From: Schistosoma mansoni
Lineage: Eukaryota > Platyhelminthes > Trematoda > Strigeidida > Schistosomatidae
Assembly (NCBI RefSeq): GCF_000237925.1
Contig: NW_017386144.1
Location: 1 to 64,000 of the forward strand
Direction of reading: 5' to 3'
Length of the DNA: 64,000 nt
Below the pieces are notes generated by a model that saw nothing but the letters and a program-made list of their open reading frames with translations, did no database searches and was not told where the DNA came from. Of the stretch, positions 1-12,354 are shown piece after piece. Numbering within the stretch: position 1 is the stretch's first letter; each line of letters starts with the position of its first letter. Both the position numbers and the translations under genes were made by a program.

Positions 1-1384
1 TTTGTACCAATCGTTTATAATTTTATCTTGTAGAGATATCAAATAGTTAACACGTGTAAACTAATTTATTTTCTGTTTCCTGCTATTAATTTGCTCTCAT
101 CAAGAAGGATAATGAATATCCTTTCCATAAATTATGAGGAATTCATAAAAATAAGATATCCGCCTGCGAGAAGTTTAAGTAACAAATATATAGTGCGACG
201 GGTTAGATAGTGGAACTCATCTGCATCATCCGAGGTCAGGATAAATAACATTTAGGCAACGTGCCTGAATGTTGTTCTTTACTGGTACAATCTTAGAATA
301 TGCCTGGTAGCAAGTGATTCTAATATACCACATATGAGCCCGGAGGAAAACTGTTATTAAGTTTACACACTAGTTATTTGAACTGACACATAAACGAAGT
401 TTGAGCCAATGAACGTATATTTAGGCTAATAGCCAAAACCTTGAAAAAGCAGCACAGAAGAACCAAGCGCCTAGGTTGCTTTAAACGAGTTTCATCGGAA
501 GTTGACTGAAGATCTGTGGTTGGTAAATTAGTCAGTTACACGGAAGAAGTATTTTTACGAATAGCGTTGATGAATTTTGTTAAAACCGACAATATGTGGC
601 AAAATAATGCATGAAGGGGAAGTCTAAATTTGAAAGGGAATCCGGGTATTGGTTAGGTATAAACCTTCTAGTTATGCAATTTGTATCCTATTTACATGGA
701 GACAGACCAAACTCCAAAAATAGTGTTTTACTTGTAACAGTTTACGTTAATTATTTCTTAATATGGACAGACGAACTAATCTAAACTTATTGAGTTATAA
801 TATATACACACATTCACCCTTATCAAATATTCACATATAACCTTAAGCGTTTTTATATGCGAGTGTCTGTTTATTGTATTCAACTTTACCTATCTCGACA
901 GATCCTCAATAACATTTTCTAAAACTGAGTAAGCTGGAAAGCCTTTCTCTGCACTGTATTTCTTATGGTCAACATGCAACGTCTGTATGAACTACACCGA
1001 TTCAAAATAAAATTATTTGACCTTTTAACATACCGCTGTTCTAAACGTGCTAATTAGACAGAAAATATACGAAGATAGGTAAGATGTACGTTTTACTAAC
1101 AGCATTATCATTCAATCATACTAAAGTCAAACCGACACTAAACATGATTGTGAACAGAAAATATACACTTCTTAGCTTTTGGATCATTTCAACTTTTCGC
1201 AATATGCATTAAAGAGGACTATGTAAAGGAGCATTATTAGAAATATTCCGCTGAAATGAAGTGATGGTTTTCTTACGTAGTGACAAAAAACAAATGAGTA
1301 CACGACTTTTGACACAATTTTCTAACTGATGTGAAATATTGATCTCGTGAAAAAAGGGGATAAATATAAGTTCATTACACATAC
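1..1384. other. Light chain gene intron, presumably
   Basis: I find no exon-like reading frame or clear repeat here on either strand. The missing third light chain exon was looked for (a family-typical LRELLTTMGDRF-like stretch) and not seen. This is most simply intron between exon 2 and exons beyond the left edge. Confidence 0.5.
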
Positions 1385-1625
1385 CTGTCCCTTCAGGATC
1401 AAAGCAAGCAAAGGCATTTAAAATCGTTTCTTCCGGATCACACCCCATCATTTTTTCACCAAATAATGTTAAAAACATTGTGAAATTTATTTGACCAGGT
1501 GCTTGTGAAAGCATACCGTTTAAATACTCATCACTAGGTGATTTTCCCAGAGAGATAAAAATATCTTCTAAGTCATGCTTATCAATGACACCATCTTTAG
1601 TTGAATCAATCATTAAGAACGCTTC
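1385..1625 (-). CDS. Myosin regulatory light chain exon 2 (80 codons + 1 base)
   Basis: The exon starts after AAACAG with GAAGCGTTCTTAATG, read E-A-F-L-M, and ends ACAG before GTATGT in phase 1. It carries EF-hand 1 and the conserved [13 protein letters not shown] block. The in-frame ATG inside the exon is not a start codon, because exon 1 supplies the true N-terminus. Confidence 0.93.
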
Positions 1626-2437
1626 CTGTTTAAAAGATCAAAACGATGAACATTAGTACACTAAAAGTGCTGTAAACAGTAGTCTAAAAGCTTTTGAAGA
1701 ACTCTATTATATAGCCATATACCTACGGAAGTATCATTGGAATTTCGTCTGCAATAATCATGTTAAACCTTTGATATTGGCTAAGAGTACTAAGGTTAAG
1801 CCGTTGTAGTGCTCTTTAAACTAACATGTCAGTACATGAAGTTATCAACAGTTGGGCTGGCCTGTGTAGAGATGTGGTTTTTGATTAGTATACGCAAAAC
1901 AACAGTAACCTATGTTTAAGGACTTTAAATGACATGGCTGAAAAGTGGTATTAGTGACGATGGTTTTATAAAAACATACAACTCTGACATCAGAAATGTA
2001 CTACTTATAAATCTTCGGTGACACCTTTTTTCCTCTGACCGTAAGAGATCATTGTGAAGATTCAGGAGTGAATACCATATTTTTTAGTCGCTTGCTTTTA
2101 GATGATATAGTGATGAACGTTGCTTGTCCGTATTTGTTACGATTCATTTTTTGAAGTAAAACCTGTTGCAAACGGAACTATTAAACTTAGTTTCTATCAA
2201 AAATTGTGATAGTGATCTGCTGACATGATAGAAGTTCATAAAATAAGCTAATGCCTGAATTTTACCAAAATGAACAAATTTTCAAGAACTGGAAAAAATA
2301 ATATGCTGGATGTTACTTTCAAGTCATAAACTCACCTTAAATTCACTAATTTGAGCCTCATTAAACATTGAAAAGACATTTGAAGTGAATCGCTGAGTGC
2401 GAGTACGGGCTCTACGCTTAGTTTTCGTGCAAGCCAT
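1385..2437 (-). CDS. Myosin regulatory light chain, first two coding exons (3' end outside window)
   Basis: Two coding exons, 2437-2336 and 1625-1385, join in phase. Together they encode 114 codons plus one base of a smooth/non-muscle type regulatory light chain, the EF-hand subunit that binds the myosin neck and controls the motor through phosphorylation. Exon 1 begins at ATG and has a basic N-terminus followed by [10 protein letters not shown], which matches the family's phosphorylated Thr-Ser site before the first helix. Exon 2 holds the first EF-hand ([17 protein letters not shown], with acidic ligands) and the hallmark stretch [19 protein letters not shown], then [12 protein letters not shown]. 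Donors are AAG|GTGAG and ACAG|GTATGT; the acceptor is AAACAG|GAAGCG. The C-terminal half (about 60-80 residues) was not found in the first 1.38 kb, so it probably lies beyond the left edge. The family call is strong. The exact paralogue is not decidable. Confidence 0.93.
2336..2437 (-). CDS. Myosin regulatory light chain exon 1 (34 codons)
   Basis: The ATG is at 2437 and the exon ends in TTTAAG before GTGAG. The 102 bases give 34 codons, phase 0. The translation starts [20 protein letters not shown]. The basic run plus TSNVF is the family's kinase target. A longer ORF in another frame over the same bases is a shadow. Confidence 0.93.
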
Positions 2438-2954
2438 CTTGTTTGTTTGAAATACCGCTTGTCCGAAGCAACTAAGAAAGCCGCCAGTATATTTTCACCA
2501 TTTAATAGCCCATAGCTAACGTCCAACATGAATAATTGCGAGTCGACTATTGAGCGCATTAAGACTATTATATGATATAGAAGAATGCAAATGAAAGCGA
2601 AATATGAGAGCGTACTTAGAAAAAAGTTGTATAGGAAGCTTATAAAGAAAATTTAGTACATAGTGTTATATCTGGGTGATTAAGAAGATTTACTGTCGTC
2701 TAGGTTTTTAAGGACAGTCAGGAAAGTAGCCACTTTAGAATTTTTTTATAACTGAGTCAGGGTTTGGAAAATTTCCTTAGAAATAATGCAGTGGATTGAC
2801 TTCTTGTCAAGCTTATTTAATGAGATTTGCTTATAGATGCATTTTACTTAAAGAAAACCCATAATAACTTAATATACTGTAATGGAGAAGGAAGCGCGTT
2901 CTGTTTATAAAATTAGGTTAAGGTGATTCGATTACGGAGCTTATAAGATTTCGC

Positions 2955-3167
2955 TTAAACCTTCTCTTTAATTATTTTCATAAGTGTTAATACTTTCAGT
3001 TTCAGTTTGGAAAGGATATGAGGCTTGATGGCCTGTGTTAGTCCTGGCAATGATGGTCCCTCAGTTGATCTTTTGAAAGAGTCGACGGATGGAGTCTCAT
3101 CCACGTGCTGGGATAATGAATTCCACTTGTTGATGATTCGATGGGAAAGTCGATAACCAACTGACAA
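2955..3167 (-). pseudogene. LINE ORF2 C-terminal tail
   Basis: The translation SVGYRLSHRIINKWNSLSQH followed by VDETPSVDSFKRSTE is the conserved end of CR1/Jockey-type ORF2 proteins, where host-like families read FSHRVINxWNSLP. It continues the same element 3' of the reverse transcriptase pieces. The 3' end of the LINE must lie just left of it, at about 2950. Confidence 0.75.
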
Positions 3168-3499
3168 TTAATTCGTTCAGGGCTTGGGAACTTGTTTTGA
3201 GTGTCCTCGTAAATTTTCTGTTTTGGAAGACAAGAAAAATGTGGGCATATCAGGTGCAAATTTATTCTGAAGCAATCCGAAAACTGTAATCAAGTCGCCT
3301 CTGGTTCTTAGATATAACAGTGGGAATAGGTTTGGCTTGGTCAATTTATCGTTTTCTGAACCCTTTCCTACAGATCACTGTCTTTTCTTAGGCAGGGGCT
3401 AGCTGCTTGTATGCACTGCTCAAGTTTAGGACTCACGAACACTGTCTAAAAGGTCGGAAACGTTTTAGCGTTTATATAAGTAAAAGCCTTACGTATAAA

Positions 3500-5265
3500 C
3501 CTTGAAGTTCTAATACCTTTGGCGGCTACTGCACGGCAGTGTGCAGTAGTCTTCAAGTCTTGACTAACGATGACTCCTAAGTCATTTGTGTGTCTGGACA
3601 ATAGGTAGCTCAGTGTTATTCATCGCTTATGTATCTGTACCTTGATGACCAAAATGCGTCACAATACACTTGGAAGTGTTTATCGGCAACTGTCAGGATC
3701 GAGATCATTCGAGAAATTCCGCCGGATCATTTCGAAGTTCTAAGCTATCGCCCTTACTTCATACCGTTCTTCATATCTTGACGTCGTCAACAAATAGCAA
3801 GACCGATGATGACAGGAGACGATGGTCATTTTCATATAAAAGGAATAACACCGGCCCAAAAGTTGTGCTTTGAGGCACTTCAACAAGAACAGATTTCTAG
3901 CTAGACAACTAAGAGTTCTCCCGTACTTTTTTTGGCTCCCAACTAGGAAGTCTGTTATCCACATCGATAGATTGCCTCCAAATCCGACATTTCTTAACTT
4001 ATATAACAGCCGGTTTTGAGGAACTTTGTCAAAAGCTTTGCTGAAGTCAATGTAGGCTAAGTCTATAGGTAACTTTTGGTCTTTAAGAGCGCACTAGCTT
4101 CCACGAGCCACTAATAAGTTAGTGAGACAGGACTAACCTGTTCTAAAGCCATGCTGCTTCTCCGAGAAGATCCAGTTGTCATCGAGATATTCGAACAGCT
4201 CCTTCCGAATAATTTTTTCTAAGATTTTAACAACCACACTATTTAAGCTAATGGGTCGGTCATTCTCAGGCTTATGTTTTGTACCTGTTTGGAAGACAGT
4301 ACTTACTATGGCGTTTTTCCAGTCTATGGTAGACGACCTTGGGTTACGGATAGATTAAAACATATACTTAAATGGCTTGCAACAAAGTTAGCTAATTCTT
4401 TTAGTAACATAGGATGCCATTCATTGGGTCCAGTAGACTTGACTATGTCAAGCTAATATAGCAGACCGAGGACATCGAGTGCTTTGGTGGTCACGCTGTT
4501 CAGTGTTTATGTGGGTGGATTTTAATAGACTGGTGGGAAGGATGTTTCTATGATATATACATGGCTCAAGTATTTTGAGAATACTTGAGCTTTGTCGAAG
4601 TCGTCCCCCACTAATGATGAGGCAGTACTGTCTCCATATAGTGAAGGGATATTTACTTCTTTTTGTCCTTTAGTTTATATGCGAATACAAGCGTTTAGGG
4701 CATTCTATGGATTCCTTAACAATTTTCTCTTCGTACAGCTTTCCGGACTTACGGAGGGTCGAGGCATATGTATTCCGGGCATTTTGATACTGATATTTTG
4801 CAGGTTTCTCAGTCTACTATGGGTGCATTCAAGTCCCCTAGGATTAAACATCGACTACTTCGTGACCAAGTGTTGAAACTGCTTAGCAGGATTTCATTTA
4901 CCTCACAGCTTGAAGTGCGATAGATCGAACCATGCAGTAGCTCTTGTACCTTGCATTTCAAGCGGCAACTAACTAATTCACTCCCCCCAATTTCATGGGA
5001 TACACTGCCGATACTGGCGAGTGAAATAGCATTCCTAATGAGTAGAGCTACTACCCTCCTTTACGCATTCGTATTGCGTCGGCCCTTACAATTGCAAAAC
5101 CCTCAAGGTCAAGTTCCCCACTATATGTAGACTGCGTCAGTCAAGTTTCTGTGACTGCGATTATGTCTGGCTTAGTAGAGTCAATCTGCATTACTAGTTC
5201 CGATCGCTTATTAAGCAAGCTCCGGGCATTGGTGTAACAGATCTTAAGCCTATCTAAGTGGCCTC
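3500..5265 (-). pseudogene. LINE ORF2 remnant: endonuclease and reverse transcriptase
   Basis: The endonuclease part begins about 5262 with LKICYTNARSLLNK and PDIIAVTET, the start of the APE-type domain that nicks target DNA. The reverse transcriptase palm motif DFSKAFDKVP lies at about 4055, DFLVGSQ at about 3945 and LLFVDDVKI, the active-site DD pair, at about 3795. Many stops and several frame changes separate the blocks, so no full product is possible. Small plus-strand ORFs at 4176-4876 overlap this and are antisense shadows. Confidence 0.8.
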
Positions 5266-5298
5266 GTGCTTCACCCAGAATGGCTTCGGCATCATTCT

Positions 5299-5754
5299 CT
5301 ATCGAATCCTCACAACTCGGAAATTTACGATTTTTAGGTCTTTTTCGCCAGCGTCTAATCTGAGCTGTAGTTCTTTTTCGGTTTCCCGTCTTTTTACACG
5401 GTCCGCCAGCGATAAGTCCTTACTGAGAAAAACTCCTGAACCCTTCAATTCATGTTCATTTTTTAAAATTAGGTTGCATTCGTTTGGAGATTTGAATACT
5501 ACTTCAAACAGTATGGACTGATTAGGCTTCAAATTCGCCAGGCTACCTAGTCTATACACCTTTAGCAAGGTGACTCCAGAGATATTTTGAGGCTTAACTT
5601 GGTTGAGTAGCTGTTTTATCAACACAATTTCATGCTCAAAACGAGCTTTCGGTTCTGAGTTCTCACTCTCCTTGATTCTATGAAAAATAACTGATCTGTC
5701 GCTGTGATAATAATAATATATATATATTCTGAAAATAATATTTACAGAATTCAC
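5299..5754 (-). pseudogene. LINE ORF1 core (coiled-coil/RRM-like region)
   Basis: An open stretch of about 150 codons on the minus strand. Residues about 25-55 are charged and heptad-like (IKESENSEPKARFEHEIVL). The following part (LLKVYRLGSLANLKPN, then ILFEVVFKSPNECNLILKN, then VFLSKDLSLADRVKRRETE) resembles the RRM-like nucleic-acid binding region of CR1-type ORF1 proteins. It directly precedes the endonuclease start of the same element in the same direction. It is host-irrelevant and is the longest surviving piece of this copy. Confidence 0.6.
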
Positions 5755-5759
5755 ACTAG

Positions 5760-6690
5760 TTTACAGGCATGATCAAATTGATATAAAAATCAACATTTAA
5801 TGTAGAGTGCAAACATGAAATATAGGAAAGTTTTATGTTTGCCGGTTCAGTAATTGTTAAGTAGTTTATTTATGACATGTATCACGGCAAGCCAATGCAA
5901 CACCAGGGAACTTGTCATTTTTTCTTAAGTGGATAGCCTGATGATTAGTCAACGTTGTTCTGTAAGGTTATTCCCAGTGCCAGAGCGAGTTATTGATAAT
6001 TATCTACAACTAGAGAATGTAAGATAAAAGCAAAGAGCACGGAACAACAAAACAATGATAGCAAGTAAGAGGTTAAACACTTAAAGTTCCGATAATCTCA
6101 CTTGTGGAGTAAGATACACTTGCAGGCGCTAGAGCATTTAATGCATTTTCAGAGGAGCAAAAGGCATTAATTGAGCGAACAAAAAATGGGAGAGTTTAAC
6201 ATACGGATAGTTTGAGGTAGATTATTCCAGAGCCTAGAAAACTTACAGGTAAAGTAATTCATATAGAGAGAAGATCTAGAATATGTTTGTTTCGCTAAAG
6301 ACAAGGAGTTACGAATGTCGTAGTGTGAGGCTTTAGCATATTGAATCGCCTGGCCGGATGTGAAGGAGAGTTTGTTGAGTATTTTGAAAAAGAAGATAAG
6401 GTTAGGTTTGAGCCTTCGATTTCTCGACTACTTTGATGGGGGCATGATTTCCTTATACTTCGTTTTGTCGTGTTTTGCTTACGACCTGTACCCAGTCGCT
6501 GACGTTGTTTGGAGTTGTGACCACATTCGCTTCAGGCATACTATGGGATTCCGGAGGGTTCTCGATGACCTGGGAGGTCAGGTCATGTTTCGCGCTGGAA
6601 ACTGACCGAGCCTTGCGATTGCGGCTTCTAGAAGTTTCCTTCTGGACGCCATTTTGAAGACGGGAGGCAAAAGAAACTTCTTTTCCCGAA
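5760..6690. other. Interior of the CR1-like LINE, ORF1 spacer
   Basis: This lies between the ORF1 N-terminal and core pieces. I could not read a convincing protein. The plus-strand ORFs at 6360-6657 look like antisense shadows. Confidence 0.35.
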
Positions 6691-7025
6691 TTTTTGGTTT
6701 AAACAGACTTCTTTGGGGGTTGTCCTTCCTCCTCTGGACGATAAGAGTCAGCACCTGTGCTTGCCTCACATCAATCTGCGTGTCAATAGATAGAGTTCTG
6801 TCCTAACTCTCCCGACCACGCTTGCCAGGACACTTTTTCGCAGCATTGAGCATTGAGATGGCCATGGTTAACAAGCTATTTGCATCCAGACAGCATTGTT
6901 GACAGAGTCATGAGCAACCATTCTTACTGAACTGTTTAAAAGCCGCAGGCGTTACATTTGTGCAGACTTCGTGGTACCAGACTTTGCACTCGTCGGGATA
7001 TTGACAGCTTGGACTCTGTCAATGG
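6690..7025 (-). pseudogene. LINE ORF1 N-terminal remnant with zinc-finger (PHD-like) residues
   Basis: Read on the minus strand, about 7013-6935, the translation CQYPDECKVWYHEVC followed by TNVTPAAFKQF has the Cys spacing and WYH-x-x-C signature of a PHD-type finger, as found at the start of CR1-clade ORF1 proteins. A stop follows soon after. Beyond it a basic, Lys/Arg-rich stretch (RRKDNPQRSLFKPKIREKK, about 6730) continues in another frame. The role would be nucleic-acid or chromatin binding by the retrotransposon particle. The copy is broken. Confidence 0.55.
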
Positions 7026-7065
7026 CTTCTATATGTTTCCAGTCATTTAAGGTTTTTCTTTAAAA

Positions 7066-10000
7066 AAAAAAAGAACTAGGCACAATAAAACCTAGAGAAA
7101 AAGTGATCTTTGACCAAAAAAGTGGAAAACTGTAAATAGTTGGACCAAAGTACTAACAGACACAGTAGAAAAAACAAGGTACTCTAAAGTACCGACGATA
7201 AACCACTTTAGAAAGCGAAGATGATACTCTAATCGAATACATTAACTGAAAGAAATTCAATCAAAGTATAAACAATAGTCTTGATACGTTATTAACGATC
7301 AAAACAATAGAATTTACTCAGCAAGGAAATATACCACTTTCCTTTTTAAATGGCGCGTGAGGCCGAGTATTTTGTTGGGAGGTATTTGTAAACTTAAATT
7401 TTAGTTATTACCAGGAAAATTTGTGATTGAACAAATGTCTATATGGATACTTTGGTGGTCCTATATCTAGCTTTAGTTAAATCGTAGGTTGATTGTTATC
7501 GATTTATTTATGCCGACAGCTCTCATATTTAATTAACAACTGAATTCGAGCTAGGGAATAATGAAAAAAATAAACCAAATACGAGAACGCTTTTTGAATA
7601 CGTATGTTTCATACAATCACTGAGCTGAACAGAAAGTCGAAGAAGTGAAGTGAAGATAGAGAAGCGAAATAATCGATGAGCAGTGCAGAAGGCGAGTGTG
7701 CAAACTCCATTTAATCAAGCGTGACTAGATATTTGTGGTCATGCAAAAATAAGTTACAGGCACGTAATGAACAGGGTAGACAATCACGATATAAATAGTC
7801 ATATAAAACCAGACTGGGTTATGAAGCCAATAATTGATATGGTTAAAATATAGCTTGGGAAGAATGAATAAAGTGGTTCGTTCAGAAGCTAGAATAATAT
7901 TTGTTGACTTGACACAGTACAAGGCACTACAATACTACTGGTGAGTTCCAGGTGGTGGACTCGCCTTCAGTTTTTGTTGCAACATAGATGTAAGCGGAGC
8001 TGAAAATTATTTGTATTTGCTCATTTCTAGAATTCATTATAAAATAAAAAACTATTATTCACTTTCCAAGACTACGGAATATATTCATTGCCAAACACAA
8101 TCCTCGGGTAAAAATATTTCGTGTTTTTTGTCACCGGAGTGCTTTAATTGACCAACACGAGGAGACAAGTTTGAAAGTGTTTATTGCATTTCTGATGCTA
8201 TAGAAGTTTGTCGCACTGTTGAGATGATGTAACTTTCAAGAAAATGTGTCGGCTTTCTACGTTCTGATGACACAATGCTCATTTTTGTGTAAATTTACAC
8301 ACTATCGAAATGAACGATTTTTTGTACGAGAGTACAACACGACAATAAGGTGTCTTGAACCTACCTGAAGTGTTTCTTGAAAATATTACTATTGACAACA
8401 GAGTATTTTGTTTGTGTCTGTAGACTATTTATCTATTGTTTGTTTGTAAGAAAGCACTTTTACCCTTAATCGACCACTTTAAACAACCGCCTAAATTATG
8501 TGGCACTTATCATGATGATCGAAACATGGAATAATTAACATTTAAAACTCCACTTATCATCAATATTTGTGACTGACAGATGCGATGGTCATACTATCTA
8601 GAAACTTTCAGTTAATAAATCGAGGAGTTGTTTCATGAAAAATTCCTGTTTGAAGTGTTTCAGAAATTATTTATTATCAAAAAAAGATTTAGGTCACACT
8701 TTGTTATTGGTGTGCCTCTCCATTCATCTAGAATGATACACCTAATCTAATATTGTACACTTGTTATGATGTGGCGGTTTAATCCATATAATCACAAGCC
8801 AGGGTCCCATCACTATCTATTTTGAATTTTCATGACGTGTGATTAGAAATACTACTTTTTGAAAACATTTGAAGAATGAGTACAATCTTATCAACAGAAT
8901 TTGTTTTATACAAATGCAAAAATTACGTTTTCAATGATCAAGCTGAGCTATGCCATCCCAATAATCTTTCTGCATTGGCCTCTAAAGCTTCATCACTTCT
9001 TATGACTTGATAAGTATTATCACGTGACAATATCACCAATCGAAATATCGCTTTCTATGACCTTATCTCTGTGCTCAACCAACGATACGTCAACCGGCAA
9101 CGGAAGCCTTTAGTTAACTGGGAATCCTTTCTGATTCACGATATATTAACTTCTCACCCAGCCCTGAACTTTGAGTTCATGACAGAATATACACCTTTAC
9201 TGTGTAAATAATATGTTTTAGACACAAATATCTCAAATACAAGGAGACCAGGCCGAATCACATGATAAGATGAAAAATAACAACTAAACATTACCAAGTC
9301 AAAAGTGTCTGAGTGTTTAAGATACTACAACTGGGAGTAACAAGTCTTATTTTAGTAGTTAATAAAACAAATTAAAGATTATAACAAAAGGAATACAAAT
9401 CTACCTAATGTTGTTATTTAACGGTTATAAAATAAGGATATATGTGACAATGGACTAAAGATGCCACAAGTATAAACAGTTTGACAACACCTTAACCAGT
9501 TATATCTTTATAATCGAGGTATAATAGCTTAGTCAGGTCAGACGTGGGAAATGAAGGAATTTGAAGATACATTTGAAAGGCTGTCGGTATGTCTAAGGAT
9601 CGTTTAGTTTAATCCGGCTATTAGTTGAAAGGGGTGCACGGAGTACCCACTAGTGATCTGGTGCGAATGCGTGGCCGAGCGTCTTCAGCTAGGTGAGTCC
9701 GGTGAAACTAATGCGGTCAGCATCAAATGACGAATGCTTAGAGAGCTATTGATTTTGAGGATTTATTCACCACTACAGGTCTATAAATATTTTCGAGAAG
9801 TAACCATCCGTTTATTTTTCTTCGGAGACACCAGTGTCTTTTTGGCAATGAATTTCTCCTCAGAACTGGGTCAGCTTATCAGTGACGCTGTTCATTCAAA
9901 TCTCGATATACTTCTTACAGGTTCACTTCACGTCGAGCGAAATTGGATATTCGTGATAGAACTAGCTGTAATGTGCTCTGGAACAGTTTACGTTTAAGGG

Positions 10001-11325
10001 CCTTGAGTTTGATACAAGATCACATGAGTCATCAGCTTTAAGTATGTTTCCGTGATAGTTATGTTTCCTCACCTTAAAATGTGATGTTCCATGTTGGCAC
10101 TGGTAATAATGAGGTACAATATTTGAAGCTAGTTATCCATATACCATACAAGTGTGAGATATGCATTTTCAAAATGCTGTTAGCCAGTTCAAGAATTAAG
10201 GGAATTGTGGATATGTTATGGAATCGAAATTATAAAATGACAGAGGAGACTTTATGTTGTCAGTCAACAGTTCACTCCGGTATTAGTGTTGGGATAAAGT
10301 ACAAACCTAAATACTGCAGAATATGCTCTATCTATTTGACGACTGATGGAATTCATTTGTTAGAAATCAGGTTCTGATTTTTATCTGCAACAGTATGGAC
10401 CAGATTCAAAATGGTGCGCTCAAAAGGCTGGAATTAGAGAAGGCATATGTCAATGAGATCGAGCTATATGACAGATGAGTTACATTTGACCGAGTATAAA
10501 ATGGAGAGGAGTAAGAGGCTACTGAAATTAGCTTTTATGCACTCCAACTGATTATTGAGTGCATTTGGAAGTGATAGAAAATGTGTATGTGCTAAAGTGA
10601 ATCATGATCAGTTAACTGTTGTAGAGATGTGCTTGCATTTTAAGCGAATCAGTATAAGTTTTCTTCAAAATTAGTCGTTTGGTTTGAGTTCATAATAGTA
10701 CTGTTATGTATGGTGGTAAGGAACTGTATTACAGATCTTCATCTATTGTATTATATGAATACAAAATGCAACAAAGGGGCTAGTTTCTTGATAGTGTATG
10801 ATTAAATTTTAAGGAGAATAATAAATGATTATAACAAACGGTACACGTAACTCAACCCAAGGATGGAATTATTTAAACCATTCAATCCAAGTTAGTAGAG
10901 TCGAGGAGAGGTGAGCCAGTAAAGTAAAAGCAGAATTATAAGCAATACAATCACGAGGGCTTTTTACTTAAAAAGTGGTGGCAAATAGATTCAACTTCTG
11001 TTGATGTATTTATCACCCTATCGACATACTAGGGTTACTCATTCTTATCATAATAACCCTTTTCTGGTTATGTTGAACAATTTTTAGTTTTCATTAACAT
11101 GAACATTTGTTGTTTGGTCTAAGAATCGGCCATATTTAGTTTGGTTTTCTGGCTCTTTTTAAGTCTATGTATTCGTGGTATTTGTGTGACCTAATGATTC
11201 TTTTATACTTGGTGTCTGTCTGATTTCGGATTCTAAATACAATACACTCGGTTTTGCTCATCTTAATCTACTACATTTTAAACCGATTTCAATAAAGGTC
11301 AAATTTGTTATTGTTATATCGCGAG
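7066..11325. other. Intergenic, no gene recognised
   Basis: AT-rich sequence with only short ORFs of no recognisable family (for example at 9734-9997 and 10081-10377, plus strand) and no supporting splice sites. A less AT-rich patch at about 9625-9720 stands out but I cannot assign it. No tRNA, rRNA or clear repeat was seen. Confidence 0.4.
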
Positions 11326-11329
11326 GAGA

Positions 11330-11775
11330 ACTATGAATGATAACTTTGAGAATTATTTATGGACCAATATTATATATTTCCTATTGTATAATTGCTAATT
11401 AACTTAACTATTCATATTCATATTCCTCTTATTATGAGCATTATTTTGATCCATAGACTATTACTGTACGGTTTACCATTCTTGAGTTATATCTAGTCTA
11501 TTGATTACTGTTCCTCCTATTCACAGCTAAATTTGGCCAAATCTTGTACAAATGTTATTTTCTATTTTATGGTACGATGTGGTCAGTTTGATTGGTATAT
11601 AAACCTAGTATGTTTGAGAATGATGATTCATATTGCAGAGACTGTTATTGGTGTTCTGGACTTAACTGGCTGGTCTAGGCAGAAAGCAGTACTGATAAGT
11701 ACTCAAGACGGCTTTTGTGTATCATTGCTCTGATCGATAATTCACTCCTCCCTGATTGGCAGGGATCATCACGTC
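11330..11775 (+). repeat. LTR-like repeat, copy 1 (possible solo LTR)
   Basis: One of four similar copies, about 350-480 bp each, all in the same orientation (others near 20190, 47845, 54848). Shared landmarks in order are AATTATTTATGGAC near the start, CTTGTACAAATGTTATTTTC, a TATA-like GGTATATAAACC and then GTTCTGGACT. A TATA box in the middle and the lack of coding sequence suggest an old solo LTR of a retrovirus-like element. Family not identified; fossil. Confidence 0.5.
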
Positions 11776-12109
11776 ATATGTTAAACAGGGCATGCACTCA
11801 CTCGATATAAAAGTTTTTGCTAAGATTTTTCTCTCCTTGGCGTTACTGTATTTACAAATACAGAGCTCCTACTTAATTTTATACCAATTGTTTATACATC
11901 AGTCTTGTAGTTTTTGGACAATTCCTCTGAATATAAGGATTGCCAACTGAATAATTAGTGATATGTCACATGATATTTTGAATAGTATTTCACTACTACA
12001 GTAGTTTATTTTCATTATTAACTTCTTAAAGTACTGACAATTTTATTTTTCAAGTAATATTTAAGTAGCCTTGCTTAAAGAAATTATGGGTAATACGTTC
12101 ATTTCACAA

Positions 12110-12350
12110 TAATATTGTAGTGTTGACTACTTACATCCACATAAGTAGTATATGCTGATTGGCAAGCATAGAATGTATTTCAGTAGAAGATCGATAAGGA
12201 AAAAATAGGAACGAAGCGAAATTGGTGTGAAAATGCATGGACAACAATAATCGGAGACGATGAAGTGATATTTACATAAAGGATGGTCAAAATTGAGTCA
12301 ATTGATTAATAATTTGCAAATTAACTATTCACTATATGGTTATCAGATTT
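12110..12350 (+). repeat. MITE-like repeat of about 230 bp, copy 1
   Basis: It starts near a palindrome (CTACTTA...TAAGTAG) and ends TATGGTTATCAG. Blocks such as ATAGAATGTATTT, GATCGATAAGGAAA and TTTGCAAATTAAC are shared with copies at 21545-21790 and, inverted, 43565-43805; a diverged relative lies at about 53500-53780. No coding capacity. SINE B sequence follows at once on its right. The class is not proven; the size and palindromic end suggest a nonautonomous DNA element. Confidence 0.5.
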
Positions 12351-12354
12351 TTGT

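Larger units (their letters stand above)
2950..7065 (-). mobile_element. CR1-like non-LTR retrotransposon (LINE), degenerate, near full length
   Basis: Pieces of one LINE lie in the correct order on the minus strand. From its 5' end they are a zinc-finger-like start of ORF1 (about 7020-6895), an ORF1 core (about 5754-5299), the endonuclease start YTNARSLLNKRSELVMQIDS followed by KPDIIAVTET (about 5260-5090), and the reverse transcriptase with IDFSKAFDKVPQNRLLYKL, DFLVGSQ and the catalytic box read as FVDD (about 4060-3780). Then come NDLGVIVSQDLKTTAHCRA (about 3575-3520) and the typical C-terminal SHRIINKWNSLSQHV block (about 3150-3100). Stops and frame changes are scattered throughout, for example a TGA right after the TET of the endonuclease, so it is dead. 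The ends are approximate; no target-site duplication was identified. It lies upstream of the light chain gene, on the same strand. Confidence 0.85.

Noticed and set aside
2332-2559. 75-codon ORF over light chain exon 1
   Set aside because: Wrong frame; the light chain frame from ATG 2437 matches the family and splices in phase to exon 2.
4176-4876. Plus-strand ORFs of 60-94 codons
   Set aside because: They lie antisense to the reverse transcriptase and endonuclease pieces of the minus-strand LINE.
9734-10377. Two plus-strand ORFs of 87 and 98 codons as genes
   Set aside because: No family resemblance, no splice context and no codon bias that sets them apart from background.
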